From Chitinophaga polysaccharea (GTDB lineage Bacteria > Bacteroidota > Bacteroidia > Chitinophagales > Chitinophagaceae), in contig NZ_CABFVU010000004.1 of the NCBI RefSeq assembly GCF_902150045.1, forward strand, positions 620,001 to 684,000: 64,000 nucleotides of DNA, read 5' to 3'. Position 1 is the first letter of the stretch, and each line of letters begins with the position of its first letter. Made by a program: the position numbers and the translations under genes. The notes under the pieces were generated by a model that saw only the letters and a list, made by a program, of their open reading frames with translations, did not search any database and was not told the origin of the DNA. Of the stretch, positions 1 to 9,512 are shown piece after piece.

Positions 1-1
1 G

Positions 2-202
2 GAAGAAAAAGCAATAGCCAATATTTTCAACTTCGAAACGTATAACGACTGGAGGAGAACAGGTTTCCCAAAATTGCAGAAAGTAGACGGTGCATTGATA
101 GACATCCCCCGGCGGTTATTATATCCGCAGAGCGAAATATTAACGAATGCACAGCCACAACAATCAGCTGTACAGAGCACGAAAGTTTGGTGGGATAATT
201 AA
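2..202 (+). CDS. SusD/RagB-like outer-membrane lipoprotein, C-terminal fragment
   Basis: Only the last 66 codons lie in the window; the frame is open from base 2 to a TAA at 200-202. The peptide contains NDWRRTGFP and a few residues later IPRRLLYPQSE, and ends in VWWDN. This C-terminal pattern is typical of the SusD-like_2 group of nutrient-binding lipoproteins, which sit on the cell surface and lid a SusC transporter. The upstream SusC partner would lie to the left of the window. A strong terminator follows, so this fragment closes an operon separate from the one starting at 439. Family assignment rests on a short piece. Confidence 0.75.
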   Translation, partial: EEKAIANIFNFETYNDWRRTGFPKLQKVDGALIDIPRRLLYPQSEILTNAQPQQSAVQSTKVWWDN

Positions 203-249
203 AACGGGAGGGTAAAGTAAAGCATCTTTCATGGTGCAAAGTGTAAGTT

Positions 250-302
250 AACCAAAAGGGATCTGCCAGTACCTTCGTACTACGGCGGGATCCCTTTTGG
301 TT
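250..302 (+). terminator. Strong intrinsic terminator after the SusD-like fragment
   Basis: A perfect 14-bp inverted repeat (AACCAAAAGGGATC at 250-263, its complement at 289-302) encloses a 25-base loop. The arms carry A-rich and T-rich outer ends, so it can work in both directions. It separates the preceding SusD-like gene from the sigma factor at 439. Confidence 0.85.
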
Positions 303-438
303 TATCCGGAGGTATCCAGGTGCAGCTTATCACGCAGGTGGCCAGGTATCTTTTATTTCGTTTTTGCAGGAAATTACTTATTTTAACGGAAATACCTCTC
401 CAATTTCCAAGAACTAAATAAGTAATATCCGGAACTTA

Positions 439-987
439 ATGCAGGAGTACATTCAAAATATCATAAATGATGATCAGGTGGCATTTGAAATGGTATTTAA
501 ACTGAGTCACCGGAAAATTTATGCCTATTATTTTAAGAAAACGGCTTCCGCGGAATTGGCGGATGAACTGACGCAGCTTGCTTTTATAAAATTATGGCGT
601 TTCCGGCATACGCTGGCAACTAATATCAGCATGGATATACAGCTGTTCCGGATAGCTAAATCAACGTTGTTGGATCATTTCAAAAAAGTAGCTGCAGAAG
701 AAAGGAACCTGAAATCATATTACCGGGATTATTTCCCTGGCACCACTGTTTCTCCCACCACTTACGAAACCAATGAGCAGCTTACTGCCATATTAAACCA
801 GTTGCCACCTACCCGCAGGCAGGTTTTTATCCTGAGTAGAATAGAAGGCTACAGCTATTCGGAAATAGCGGCCCGGCTGTCGATCTCTCCCAGAACAGTT
901 GAAAAACACATATCGTTGGCATTGAAACAATTAGGTGGTTATGGACGTGCAACGGTCATCATCTTTTTAGCATATCATATTTCCTGA
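439..987 (+). CDS. ECF-type RNA polymerase sigma-70 factor
   Basis: A 182-residue protein with the two-domain layout of an extracytoplasmic-function sigma factor. Region 2 lies at about residues 8-75 (core binding and -10 recognition, with DELTQLAFIKLWRFR). Region 4 lies at about 115-165 (LPPTRRQVFILSRIEGYSYSEIA, then a helix-turn-helix ending SPRTVEKHISLALKQL). In Bacteroidota such factors sit beside a FecR anti-sigma and a SusC/SusD pair and switch the locus on when the SusC receptor senses its glycan. The next gene, 57 bases on, is FecR, followed by SusC and SusD, so the whole regulatory cascade is present. The assignment to this locus is from position. Confidence 0.92.
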   Translation: MQEYIQNIINDDQVAFEMVFKLSHRKIYAYYFKKTASAELADELTQLAFIKLWRFRHTLATNISMDIQLFRIAKSTLLDHFKKVAAEERNLKSYYRDYFPGTTVSPTTYETNEQLTAILNQLPPTRRQVFILSRIEGYSYSEIAARLSISPRTVEKHISLALKQLGGYGRATVIIFLAYHIS

Positions 988-988
988 A

Positions 989-1012
989 TTTTTTTTTATT
1001 GATTACGGGTAT
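989..1012 (+). promoter_or_regulatory. T9-ATT-N6-GGGTAT element before fecR-like gene
   Basis: Directly after the sigma-factor stop codon lie nine T (989-997), ATT, six bases and GGGTAT (1007-1012), 33 bases before the FecR start. The same arrangement with identical spacing stands before the second FecR gene (12729-12752). This suggests a shared promoter element, possibly recognised by the locus sigma factors; that role is inference. Confidence 0.5.
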
Positions 1013-1044
1013 CCTGCAGGCAGGATCGTATTAGGATTAGAGAT

Positions 1045-2064
1045 ATGGATATAACCGATAAATTGCTGGACAAATATTTTAAAGGCCAATGTACGCAGGA
1101 GGAGCAACAGGCAGTAAGTTCCTTTTTGTGCCAGGTAGATGAGTTACCGGATTACCTGGTTACAAAAGCAGAATGGGACGACGTGGAAGACGCCTTATTA
1201 TCAGCCGAAAAGACTGATCAACTTTTTGCAAAGATAAAAGAAAGCGTTTTCCCTGAGCTCAGACGCATACATTGGGCCAGGAATGTTGCGGCAGCAGCGG
1301 TTATTGCTATATCAATACCCGTGGGATATTTCCTGTTCATGAAGCCCCGGGCAAATCCTAAAATCGTACAAAATGAAAAGCATCAAAAAGAAGAAGCCCA
1401 CGTAACACCGTGGAAATCTACCTATAACTATGGAAATAACAGCGAAATAGTAATACTACCGGATAGTTCGGAAGTAAGGGTATACCCGGGAAGCGAAATC
1501 AGCTATACGCGTGATTTTATCCGGGAAAAAAGAGAAGTATACCTGAAGGGAAGCGCTTATTTTAAAGTATCAGGCAACCAGCAGCATCCTTTTATTGTGT
1601 ATGCCGGCGGCGTTTCCACCACCGTGCTCGGTACTTCTTTCACCATCACAGCATTGGAAGGCGGCCATACTGTTAGTATTAAATTGCATACCGGGAAGGT
1701 ATTGGTTAAAAACATTATTTCAGAGAAGGGCGTGCCCTCTTTCAGTAATGTGCTAACACCCGGAGAGGTGCTGGTGCTGAACAAAAATGCGGGAACCGTT
1801 AAGGTGGCAGACAAACAGGCTCCTGTTCCATTAACAGATTCCGTATCATTTAATTTTGTACAAACACCTTTGCCGGATGTCTTTAATAAGCTGGGACGAC
1901 ATTTCAGGGTGAATATAAGTTTTGACGATGCAGCCTTGAAAACAATGTATTTTACGGGAACAATAGATTTACAAATTCCACTTGATCAAATATTAAAAGA
2001 TGTTACAGAAGTGAACAATTTAACATCTGCCAGAACCAACAAAGGATTTATAATAAAGAAATAA
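1045..2064 (+). CDS. FecR-family anti-sigma factor
   Basis: A 339-residue inner-membrane signal transducer. The cytoplasmic N-terminus (1-78) would hold the sigma factor, one membrane segment lies at about 79-99 (VAAAAVIAISIPVGYFLF), and the periplasmic part contains a FecR domain at about 120-225 (LPDSSEVRVYPGSEISY; REVYLKGSAYFKV) and a C-terminal DUF4974-type domain (FNFVQTPLPDVFNKLGRHF) that contacts the plug of a TonB-dependent receptor. It follows its sigma factor and precedes SusC, the standard order. Length and domain order are normal for the family. Confidence 0.92.
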   Translation: MDITDKLLDKYFKGQCTQEEQQAVSSFLCQVDELPDYLVTKAEWDDVEDALLSAEKTDQLFAKIKESVFPELRRIHWARNVAAAAVIAISIPVGYFLFMKPRANPKIVQNEKHQKEEAHVTPWKSTYNYGNNSEIVILPDSSEVRVYPGSEISYTRDFIREKREVYLKGSAYFKVSGNQQHPFIVYAGGVSTTVLGTSFTITALEGGHTVSIKLHTGKVLVKNIISEKGVPSFSNVLTPGEVLVLNKNAGTVKVADKQAPVPLTDSVSFNFVQTPLPDVFNKLGRHFRVNISFDDAALKTMYFTGTIDLQIPLDQILKDVTEVNNLTSARTNKGFIIKK

Positions 2065-2090
2065 TCAGCGCCATTTAGAATTTGCATTTA

Positions 2091-2104
2091 CCCGGTTTAC
2101 CGGG
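2091..2104 (+). other. Small hairpin between fecR-like and susC-like genes
   Basis: CCCGG-TTTA-CCGGG can form a 5-bp stem in the 82-base gap between FecR and SusC. Larger GC-rich hairpins occupy the matching gaps of the other two loci (14029-14052 and 38165-38192). It may set the level of SusC relative to the regulators; function not shown. Confidence 0.35.
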
Positions 2105-2146
2105 AAGGGGTTCCTTTTGCTTAAAACCAAAATTGCTAAAAAAACT

Positions 2147-5100
2147 ATGCAAAAAAGAATTACAAGAAATCTGTTCTTCATCTTATCCTTTATACTCTGC
2201 ACCGCTATGTTACAGGCGCAAACTCCCGAAATTACCGGTATTGTAAAGGATGAATCAGGCACGCCACTGATTGCGGCCACTGTTACGGTGACGCTCAAAA
2301 GTGATGTACAGAAAAAGAAATCTGCGCTTACCAACCCGGATGGAAAGTTTACTATACCGGACCTGGAAGCAGGAGTGGCCTACCAGATCAGCGTGTCCTA
2401 TATTGGTTATAAAACCTGGACCATTGATAATTTTGTATTAAAACCGGCAGAGCAATCATCCCTGATTGTTAGCCTTAGAACCAATGCCGAGCTGGGAGAA
2501 GTAGTGGTGCTGGGATATGGCAAGAGCAGCAAGCGGAACCTGTTACAGAGCGTAAGCTCTATGAAGGGAAAGGACGTAGTGGAGGTACCTTCCGCTACAC
2601 TGTCGCAAACCATGGCAGGAAGGGTGCCTGGCCTGGTTATCACACAAACCGGCGGAAAACCAGGCAGATCATCCAGCATACGTGTACGCGCCTACGATGG
2701 ATTTGGCCCCGCCAAGCCTCCGTTATTTGTAATTGACGGTGTGATCTCCGATCAGTTTGCGTTTGATGGTCTGGACGCCTCCGAAGTTGATAACATATCC
2801 GTATTGAAAGACGGGGCTTCTGCATCTGCCTACGGCGTACGTGGCGCCAATGGGGTAATTGTGGTAACAACAAAAAAAGGTATCACCGGTCCGCCCCTGA
2901 TAAATGTTATTTCCAGCTACAGCATTAATGAGCCCACCGTGCAACCGAAAACACTGAGCGCTTATGATGAGGCCATACTTTCAAATGATATCCTGCAGCA
3001 GGTAAATCCTACCGGTTACCAGACCGATTCCAGGTATTACGCAAAAGATGAACTGGACTACTGGAAAACGCATGATGTAAACCTGCTGAAGAAGTATTAC
3101 AAACGGCCTACAGAATACCGTACTACCGCCAACATTTCCGGGGCGAGTGAAAAGATCAATTATTTCGTAAGCGGGTCTTTTTACAAGGGAACCGGCTCCT
3201 TTGATAACATAGATTACCAGAAATATAATATCCGGGCAAAGGTAGATGCCAGGATCACCAGGGATCTTAGTATAGGCCTTAATCTCACTACGGATATCAG
3301 GAACGACCAGAAGCCTTACTGGGAGTATGATTACGATAACGATGATATGCCCGATCTGTACAAGGGGTTACTGTCCAGGGGAAAAATGGCGCCGGATTAC
3401 GTGGAATACAATGGTAAAAGCTATCCCGTTGGAACGCTGATGGCATGGCATCCCGGAGAAGTGATCAACGGTAATACAGGATACAACCGTAAGAAATGGA
3501 GTAATTACCAGGCATTGGTGGATGTGAATTATAACCTGTCGTCGCTGGTAGACGGGCTAAAGCTGAGAGCTACCTTTGCGAATTATACCAGGCATGATTT
3601 CAGGAAAACGCTCAATCTGCCTTACAACCTTTATATCACCAACCGGTTTGGCAGCAACAACCACCTCATAGGCGATGAGATAGATTTTTCGCGTACAAAG
3701 CAACGGAACGATGGCAATGCTATCAATGAAACCTATAATGCAGGCAGCTTTTACCAGTTGAACTTTTATGTCAATTATGATAAATCATTTGGCAAACACA
3801 ATATTTCAGCCACTGCCATGTACGAGCAGAGCGAAACCAACAACGACGCGTTTAATGCCAGGAACCAGTTTGTGCTTTCCCGGCAGCTCGACCAGTTAAG
3901 CCTGGCCAGCAGCGATCCGCTGAATTATAGTGTTGGCGGCAGTGAATTTGACGATGGACGTTTGGCTGCATTTGCCCGTTTGAGCTATAACTATGCAGGA
4001 AAATACCTGGTGGAGGGATCTTTCAGGTATGAAGGCTCCAGGTATTTTATTCCAAGTAACAGGTATGCCCTCTTTCCCGCAGTATCTGCAGGATGGCGCA
4101 TCAGTGATGAAGCCTTTTTTAAGGATAATGTAAGGTTTGTGAATGATTTTAAACTCCGGGCCTCCTTTGGTATGACCGGTGAAGAACCTAACCTGAATGC
4201 CGACGGATCACTGAACACCACGTTGCAATGGGAGCAATACTACCGGAAGAACCAGGGCGCTATCTTTGGCAGTATCTCCAATGGCGTTTCACTGGGAGCA
4301 TATCCCAATGCGGATATCACCTGGGCTAAAAAGCAATCAATTGACATCGGCTTTGATGCCAGCCTGTTTAATAACAGTGTAAATATTTCCGCAACGCGCT
4401 TTATGACCAAAAGGAAAGACATTCTCGGTGATGTTGGCGCCAGTGTGCCTACCACCTGGGGCGCCACTTATCCCCTGGTAAACTTTGGCGCAATGGAATC
4501 CAAAGGGTATGAAATAAGCGTTGACTACAGGAAATCCCTCAATAAGCATTTAACCTTCAATGCAGGTATTAACTACAGCTACGCGGTAAATAAACAGGTG
4601 CGTATTAACCAGGCCCAGAATATCAGGGATTATCAGAATCAGCTTGGCAGGCCAACGGGTGGTATAATGGGATATATCGCCACAGATATTCTCCGTACAC
4701 AGGCAGATATTGACGCACTGCCGGCTGGTTACACTATTAACGGCGCAGTGCCCAAACTTGGTATGCTTAATTTCAAAGACATACGCGGCGCCACTTCTGA
4801 TAAACCGGATGGCAAAATTGATGCAAACGACCAGGAGTTTATTGCCAGGTATTCCACACCGCCCTCTATCTATAACCTGACCCTGGGAGTTACCTGGAGA
4901 TCTTTCAGTATAGATCTGCTGATCCAGGGTACAGGCAATTACTATAAAGTACGGAGCCCATTACTTAACAATGCACAATATCTTACACAGGAAGCAGGTA
5001 GTGCTGCATTCTGGGGCGACCACTGGAGCCCGCAGAATCCCAATGGCAGGTACCCGATTTATGTGGATGAAGGAGGAGGGGGAAATGCTTCCACTTTCTG

Positions 5101-5326
5101 GCTTGATAATGCTTCATTCATCCGTTTAAAGAACCTGAACCTGGGTTGGGCAGTGCCTTTGTCTCATTCTGGCAAATCCGTATTCAAAAGTGTGAGAGTA
5201 TACTTCAACGGCTCCAACCTGTTCCTCCTGAAAAACAAGATCAAAGTATATGACCCCGAGGCACAGAGCCTGGTGTCTTACCCGCTTAACCGCAATTATA
5301 CTTTGGGTGTGAATGTTACTTTATAA
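2147..5326 (+). CDS. SusC/RagA-type TonB-linked outer-membrane transporter
   Basis: About 1059 residues. A signal peptide (MQKRITRNLFFILSFILC...LQAQ) is followed by a carboxypeptidase-regulatory-like domain (EITGIVKDESGTPLIAATV), the plug domain (VVVLGYGKSSKRNL; RVPGLVITQTGGKPG; FVIDGVI; LKDGASASAYGVRGANGVI) and a 22-strand type barrel ending in LGVNVTL. It would import oligosaccharides across the outer membrane using TonB energy, together with the SusD encoded 21 bases downstream. The ATG at 2147 is chosen over an in-frame TTG at 2117 because it begins directly at a normal signal peptide. Unlike the other two SusC proteins here it has no STN domain in front, although a FecR gene precedes it. 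Confidence 0.95.
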   Translation: MQKRITRNLFFILSFILCTAMLQAQTPEITGIVKDESGTPLIAATVTVTLKSDVQKKKSALTNPDGKFTIPDLEAGVAYQISVSYIGYKTWTIDNFVLKPAEQSSLIVSLRTNAELGEVVVLGYGKSSKRNLLQSVSSMKGKDVVEVPSATLSQTMAGRVPGLVITQTGGKPGRSSSIRVRAYDGFGPAKPPLFVIDGVISDQFAFDGLDASEVDNISVLKDGASASAYGVRGANGVIVVTTKKGITGPPLINVISSYSINEPTVQPKTLSAYDEAILSNDILQQVNPTGYQTDSRYYAKDELDYWKTHDVNLLKKYYKRPTEYRTTANISGASEKINYFVSGSFYKGTGSFDNIDYQKYNIRAKVDARITRDLSIGLNLTTDIRNDQKPYWEYDYDNDDMPDLYKGLLSRGKMAPDYVEYNGKSYPVGTLMAWHPGEVINGNTGYNRKKWSNYQALVDVNYNLSSLVDGLKLRATFANYTRHDFRKTLNLPYNLYITNRFGSNNHLIGDEIDFSRTKQRNDGNAINETYNAGSFYQLNFYVNYDKSFGKHNISATAMYEQSETNNDAFNARNQFVLSRQLDQLSLASSDPLNYSVGGSEFDDGRLAAFARLSYNYAGKYLVEGSFRYEGSRYFIPSNRYALFPAVSAGWRISDEAFFKDNVRFVNDFKLRASFGMTGEEPNLNADGSLNTTLQWEQYYRKNQGAIFGSISNGVSLGAYPNADITWAKKQSIDIGFDASLFNNSVNISATRFMTKRKDILGDVGASVPTTWGATYPLVNFGAMESKGYEISVDYRKSLNKHLTFNAGINYSYAVNKQVRINQAQNIRDYQNQLGRPTGGIMGYIATDILRTQADIDALPAGYTINGAVPKLGMLNFKDIRGATSDKPDGKIDANDQEFIARYSTPPSIYNLTLGVTWRSFSIDLLIQGTGNYYKVRSPLLNNAQYLTQEAGSAAFWGDHWSPQNPNGRYPIYVDEGGGGNASTFWLDNASFIRLKNLNLGWAVPLSHSGKSVFKSVRVYFNGSNLFLLKNKIKVYDPEAQSLVSYPLNRNYTLGVNVTL

Positions 5327-5347
5327 AAATCATAATTCTTTAGTGCT

Positions 5348-7075
5348 ATGAATAGATTTTTCAGCTGCAAAAATTTAATACAGGTTTTTATCATAGGCCT
5401 GGTATTGTCGGTTTCCGGCTTGCTGGGTTGTAAAAAGGTGTTGGATAAGCCGGACCTGGGGGCTATACCGGGCAGTGAAGTCTGGACGGACCTGAACCTG
5501 AGCACCGCGTTTCTGAACAATATATATTTCAATGTAATGCCCAACTGGCCGGATGCCACTAACCATGTTTCCGATGAAGGCGCCGGGGGAGGCAGTACCT
5601 TATATGGCCAGCTTACTGTTAATTCAATTACTTACTGGCCTTATGCAGATGTGAGGAGCATAAACCTCCTGTTGCAACAGGTTCCGGGAGCGCCATTTAC
5701 TGAAAGTGATAAGAACTCGCTGACAGGGCAGGCATTATTTCTCCGGGCATGGCTTTATTTCCAGCTGGTAAGCAGGTATGGAGGCGTACCCATTATCCTT
5801 ACCCCGCAGAGCCTGGACGATAATCTTAATGTAACACGCAATAAAACATCCGAGTGTATTACACAGATCATAAAAGACCTGGACGATGCCGCGGCATTAT
5901 TACCTGCCAGCTGGAGTACAGATAACGCAGGAAGGGCTACGCGGGGCGCTGTTTTGGCGCTTAAAGGCAGGGTATTGCTGCACTATGCCTCCGAGCAGTT
6001 CAATCCAGCACAGGATCAATCAAGATGGCAAACAGCTTACAACGCTAATAAAGCTGCTATGGACTCGCTGACTAAATACGGTAATGCACTGATGCCTGAT
6101 TTCAGGAACCTGTGGTTTGTTGAAGGCAACGCGAATACAGAAGCAATAATGGTAACCCGTTTCAGCTACCCGGGTCGCGCGCAAACACATGATGCATCCG
6201 TAAGGCCACTGGAAGAGTCGCAGAATTTTACAGGTGGGGATCAGCCTTCACTGGAACTGGTAAACGCGTTTCCCATGAAGAACGGGTTGCCCGTCACCGC
6301 GCAGGGATCGGGATATAACCCGCAGGCATACTGGCTGAACCGCGATCCGCGCTTTGCCACCACCATTGTGCATAATGGTGATCCCTGGGCGCTTTCAGGA
6401 AAAACAGGCCGTATCCAATGGACATTCAGCGGGGGAGAAGCCATCAGCGGAACTTTCTCCGGTTTTTACACCAGGAAAACAGTTTTTGAGGGATATAAAC
6501 CATTCGATGCCGAGCATAGCGGAACCGATTGGATAGAAATAAGAATGGCTGAAGTAATGCTGAATTATGCGGAAGCTGCTAACGAGGTTGGTAATGTACA
6601 GGTGGGATATGATATGCTGAACGCCATCCGGAAAAGAGCGGGCATTGATGCCGGTACCGACGGTAACCATGGATTAAAACCAGGCATGACGAAAGCGGAA
6701 ATGAGAGCGGCTATTCTCCTGGAAAGAAGACTGGAACTGGCTTTTGAAGGTAAACGTGACCAGGATCTGAGAAGACGCCGGTTGTACGCGTCTGTATTAA
6801 ACGGGAAGAAACGTACCGGTCTTGATATCAGGCTGATCAAGTTCGGCGGTAAAGCGGCAGATTTTTTTGCAGCATATGCCACCGGAACTATCAACCTGGC
6901 TACCGATTACTTTAGCTATTTTAGTGAAACGCCTAAGATGCTGGACCCGAACAATGAGATTAATTATAAAGACGAATATTATTTCTATGCCATTCCCCTG
7001 GAGCATCTCCAGAAAAATCCCAACCTGCAGCAAACCAAAGGATGGGATGGCGGCACCTTTGATCCATTGTTGTAA
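5348..7075 (+). CDS. SusD/RagB-type glycan-binding lipoprotein
   Basis: 575 residues with a lipoprotein signal peptide; the lipobox ends at Cys28 (SGLLGC). The TPR-like scaffold typical of SusD is seen in QALFLRAWLYFQLVSRYGGVPII, RGAVLALKGRVLLHYAS, EVMLNYAEAANEVG and the C-terminal block LLERRLELAFEGKRDQDLRR. The lipoprotein faces outward and closes over the SusC barrel. It sits 21 bases after SusC and is followed by a stem-loop and then two glycosidase genes, so the locus is most probably one transcription unit. Confidence 0.94.
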   Translation: MNRFFSCKNLIQVFIIGLVLSVSGLLGCKKVLDKPDLGAIPGSEVWTDLNLSTAFLNNIYFNVMPNWPDATNHVSDEGAGGGSTLYGQLTVNSITYWPYADVRSINLLLQQVPGAPFTESDKNSLTGQALFLRAWLYFQLVSRYGGVPIILTPQSLDDNLNVTRNKTSECITQIIKDLDDAAALLPASWSTDNAGRATRGAVLALKGRVLLHYASEQFNPAQDQSRWQTAYNANKAAMDSLTKYGNALMPDFRNLWFVEGNANTEAIMVTRFSYPGRAQTHDASVRPLEESQNFTGGDQPSLELVNAFPMKNGLPVTAQGSGYNPQAYWLNRDPRFATTIVHNGDPWALSGKTGRIQWTFSGGEAISGTFSGFYTRKTVFEGYKPFDAEHSGTDWIEIRMAEVMLNYAEAANEVGNVQVGYDMLNAIRKRAGIDAGTDGNHGLKPGMTKAEMRAAILLERRLELAFEGKRDQDLRRRRLYASVLNGKKRTGLDIRLIKFGGKAADFFAAYATGTINLATDYFSYFSETPKMLDPNNEINYKDEYYFYAIPLEHLQKNPNLQQTKGWDGGTFDPLL

Positions 7076-7088
7076 CAGGAGAGAAATG

Positions 7089-7123
7089 ACCGGTTAAGTC
7101 CTGTACCTGCGGACTTAACCGGT
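7089..7123 (+). terminator. Strong stem-loop between susD-like and glycosidase genes
   Basis: A perfect 13-bp inverted repeat (ACCGGTTAAGTCC at 7089-7101, complement at 7111-7123) with a 9-base loop and a weak T-containing tail. It may be a partial terminator or a 3' stabiliser that lets SusC/SusD be made in excess over the enzymes. The latter is inference. Confidence 0.6.
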
Positions 7124-7148
7124 TCTTATTCAAATTACAGGACTACGT

Positions 7149-9431
7149 ATGAAAAGATATTTATTAGGTTTATCAGCTTCCCTGCTTGGGAGCAGTCTGT
7201 ATTTTACTGCACAGCAACAATTTCCTTTTTCCGGGTTAAATAACGGCGATATTAAACAGGAAGTTTTTTCACCGGCAGCTCAAAAGAGCGGGGCCGGCAT
7301 CAGTAAAGAATTATCTGCCCGGTTGTTGTCGTTACCGGCTTTCATACCATCAGTAGCTGCAACCGACTGGCTGATTCAAAAGCCTGCGCAGAAAGCATCG
7401 GTTTCCAGGATAGGTGATCACCAGATTATACTGAGCAATGGCCTGGTAAGCAGAACTTTTTATGTAAGCGCCAATATAGCTACCACCAGTATAAGAAACC
7501 TGGTGACGGGTGAAGAATATCTGCGTGCGGTAAAACCGGAAGCTGATGTGATGATAGACAGTGTAAATTACCCGGTGGGCGGCTTAACCGGTCAGGTGGA
7601 CCAGGCCTACCTGTTGCCGGACTGGCTCGATAAAATGGATGTTATTCCCCATTCCTTTTTATTCAAAAACTTTACAGTAAGTGAGCTTAAGGCGAAAATT
7701 CAATGGACCAGTAAGCGGTGGCTGGCCAGTACGCAATGGAAAGCCAGTGGTAAAGAGCTTACCTGTTATTATGAGCACCCTGAGCTGAAAGATATTTTCG
7801 TGGAAGTTCACTACGAAATCTATGATAACATACCGCTGATCTCAAAATGGGTGGAGATAAAAAACAAGGGGAATAAAAAAGTGCAGGTGAATCATTTTGC
7901 CTCCGAAATAATCGCCTACATTGAACCGTCAAATTCGCCTATAGGGAAACAGGAATGGATGAAACCGAATTTTCACCTGGAAAATGATTATGCGTTTGGT
8001 GGTTTTACCTATGAAGGCTCGGACCAGTCCATTTTCTGGCAAACAGATAAAACCTATACTTCCCAGGCAGATTATAACGTGTCTATGCCCTGCGTGGTGA
8101 AGAGTATGCCGGAGAAAGGACCGGAGCAGGTGCTGCAGCCCGGCCAGGCAATGGAAACCTTCCGTACCTATTTACTGGCGCTTGATGGCACCGACAGGGA
8201 AAGGAACGGGCTTAGCCAACGGAAAATGTATCGCACATTAGCACCCTGGTCAACTGAAAACCCGATTTTTTTACATCTTACCTCTACCAAACCAGAAGTA
8301 GTAAAACAGGCCGTTGATCAATGTAAGGCCACCGGTTATGAAATGATCATCCTGAGTTTCGGAAGCGGGTTGCATATGGAGGATACCAGTGCCGCCAACC
8401 TGGAGAAATTCAGGTCCCTTGCCGCTTACGCGCATTCCAAAGGCATACAGATAGGCGGATACTCATTGTTTTCGAGCCGCAGTATAGATGCGGAAAATGA
8501 TGTTATCAATATTAAAACCGGAAAACCAGGAGGTACCATATTCGGAACAGCGCCTTGTCTTGGCAGCAAATGGGGCATTGCCTACCTGGAGAAGCTGGAC
8601 AAATTTTTTGAAGCAACCGGGTTTGACCTGCTGGAGCACGACGGGCCGTATCCCGGCGATTTCTGTGCCTCTGAAAATCATCCCGGGCACCATGGGTACG
8701 GCGATTCCCAATGGAATCAGTGGAAGCAAAGTATCAATTTCTACGCATCCTTAGCAAAGAAAGGCATTTATATGAACCTCCCTGATTTTTACTTTTTATC
8801 AGGAAGTAACAAGGTATCTGTAGGTTATAAGGAAGTGAACTGGTCTTTGCCCCGCGCGCAGCAAATAATATTGGGAAGGCAAAATAATTACGATGGTACC
8901 TGGACCAGGATCCCCAGCATGAACTGGACCTTTGTACCTTTGGTGGAATACCACGGGGGAGGCGCTGCCGCCACGCTGGAGCCGCTTTCCGAACACCTGG
9001 ACGCCTATGAGGCACATATGAAGCAAAACTATGGCGCCGGTATACAGGCCTGTTACCGCGGGAACCGCCTCTATGATACCGAAGCAACAAAAGCGCTGGT
9101 GACGAAAGAAATTGCGCACTATAAAAAGTACCGCGATATCCTGAATGCAGATATTATTCACTTACAACGGCCTACCGGCAGGGATTGGGATGGGTTTATG
9201 CATGCAGACCCGCAATTGAAACAAAAGGCGTTTGCTATGTTCTTCAACCCGCTCAGCCAGCCTGTTACCCGCACCATCAGGTTGCCTTTGTACTATGCAG
9301 GTTTGAAAAACAGCGCAAAGATCAGTATAGAAGGTGCAGCGCCCATCCCGGTTACATTAAACTCCGGCAGGGAGGCAACGATTAGTATCACTATTCCGGC
9401 AAACGGCAGCACCTGGGTAGTGGCGGAATGA
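7149..9431 (+). CDS. Secreted clan GH-D-like glycosidase (alpha-galactosidase-like)
   Basis: 760 residues with a signal peptide (MKRYLLGLSASLLGSSLYFTA). The N-terminal third is a beta-sandwich (VSRIGDHQIILSNGLVSRTFYV; VHYEIYDNIPLISKWVEIKN). A TIM-barrel-like part follows, starting near residue 375, with EMIILSFGSGLHMED and the barrel strand FDLLEHDGPYPGDFC, in which Asp498 stands where clan GH-D enzymes carry their nucleophile. The end is a small all-beta domain. It lies between SusD and a clear GH36 enzyme, so it probably acts on an alpha-linked galactose or related sugar in the periplasm or at the surface. I am confident of a glycosidase, less so of the exact family or substrate. Confidence 0.7.
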   Translation: MKRYLLGLSASLLGSSLYFTAQQQFPFSGLNNGDIKQEVFSPAAQKSGAGISKELSARLLSLPAFIPSVAATDWLIQKPAQKASVSRIGDHQIILSNGLVSRTFYVSANIATTSIRNLVTGEEYLRAVKPEADVMIDSVNYPVGGLTGQVDQAYLLPDWLDKMDVIPHSFLFKNFTVSELKAKIQWTSKRWLASTQWKASGKELTCYYEHPELKDIFVEVHYEIYDNIPLISKWVEIKNKGNKKVQVNHFASEIIAYIEPSNSPIGKQEWMKPNFHLENDYAFGGFTYEGSDQSIFWQTDKTYTSQADYNVSMPCVVKSMPEKGPEQVLQPGQAMETFRTYLLALDGTDRERNGLSQRKMYRTLAPWSTENPIFLHLTSTKPEVVKQAVDQCKATGYEMIILSFGSGLHMEDTSAANLEKFRSLAAYAHSKGIQIGGYSLFSSRSIDAENDVINIKTGKPGGTIFGTAPCLGSKWGIAYLEKLDKFFEATGFDLLEHDGPYPGDFCASENHPGHHGYGDSQWNQWKQSINFYASLAKKGIYMNLPDFYFLSGSNKVSVGYKEVNWSLPRAQQIILGRQNNYDGTWTRIPSMNWTFVPLVEYHGGGAAATLEPLSEHLDAYEAHMKQNYGAGIQACYRGNRLYDTEATKALVTKEIAHYKKYRDILNADIIHLQRPTGRDWDGFMHADPQLKQKAFAMFFNPLSQPVTRTIRLPLYYAGLKNSAKISIEGAAPIPVTLNSGREATISITIPANGSTWVVAE

Positions 9432-9478
9432 TAACACTATAGGAAGGAAGACGCCGGGGATTTATTAAATTTATTAAC

Positions 9479-9500
9479 CCTGCCCGCGCTCAAGGGCAGG
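9479..9500 (+). other. Intercistronic hairpin before GH36 gene
   Basis: CCTGCCC-GCGCTCAA-GGGCAGG forms a 7-bp stem 12 bases before the start codon at 9513. No T-run follows on the + strand. It could be a processing or translation-control element. Confidence 0.4.
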
Positions 9501-9512
9501 AAAAATTAATAT

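Noticed and set aside
2117..2146. TTG at 2117 as start of the first SusC
   Set aside because: The ATG at 2147 begins directly at a normal signal peptide; the extra ten residues would only lengthen it.
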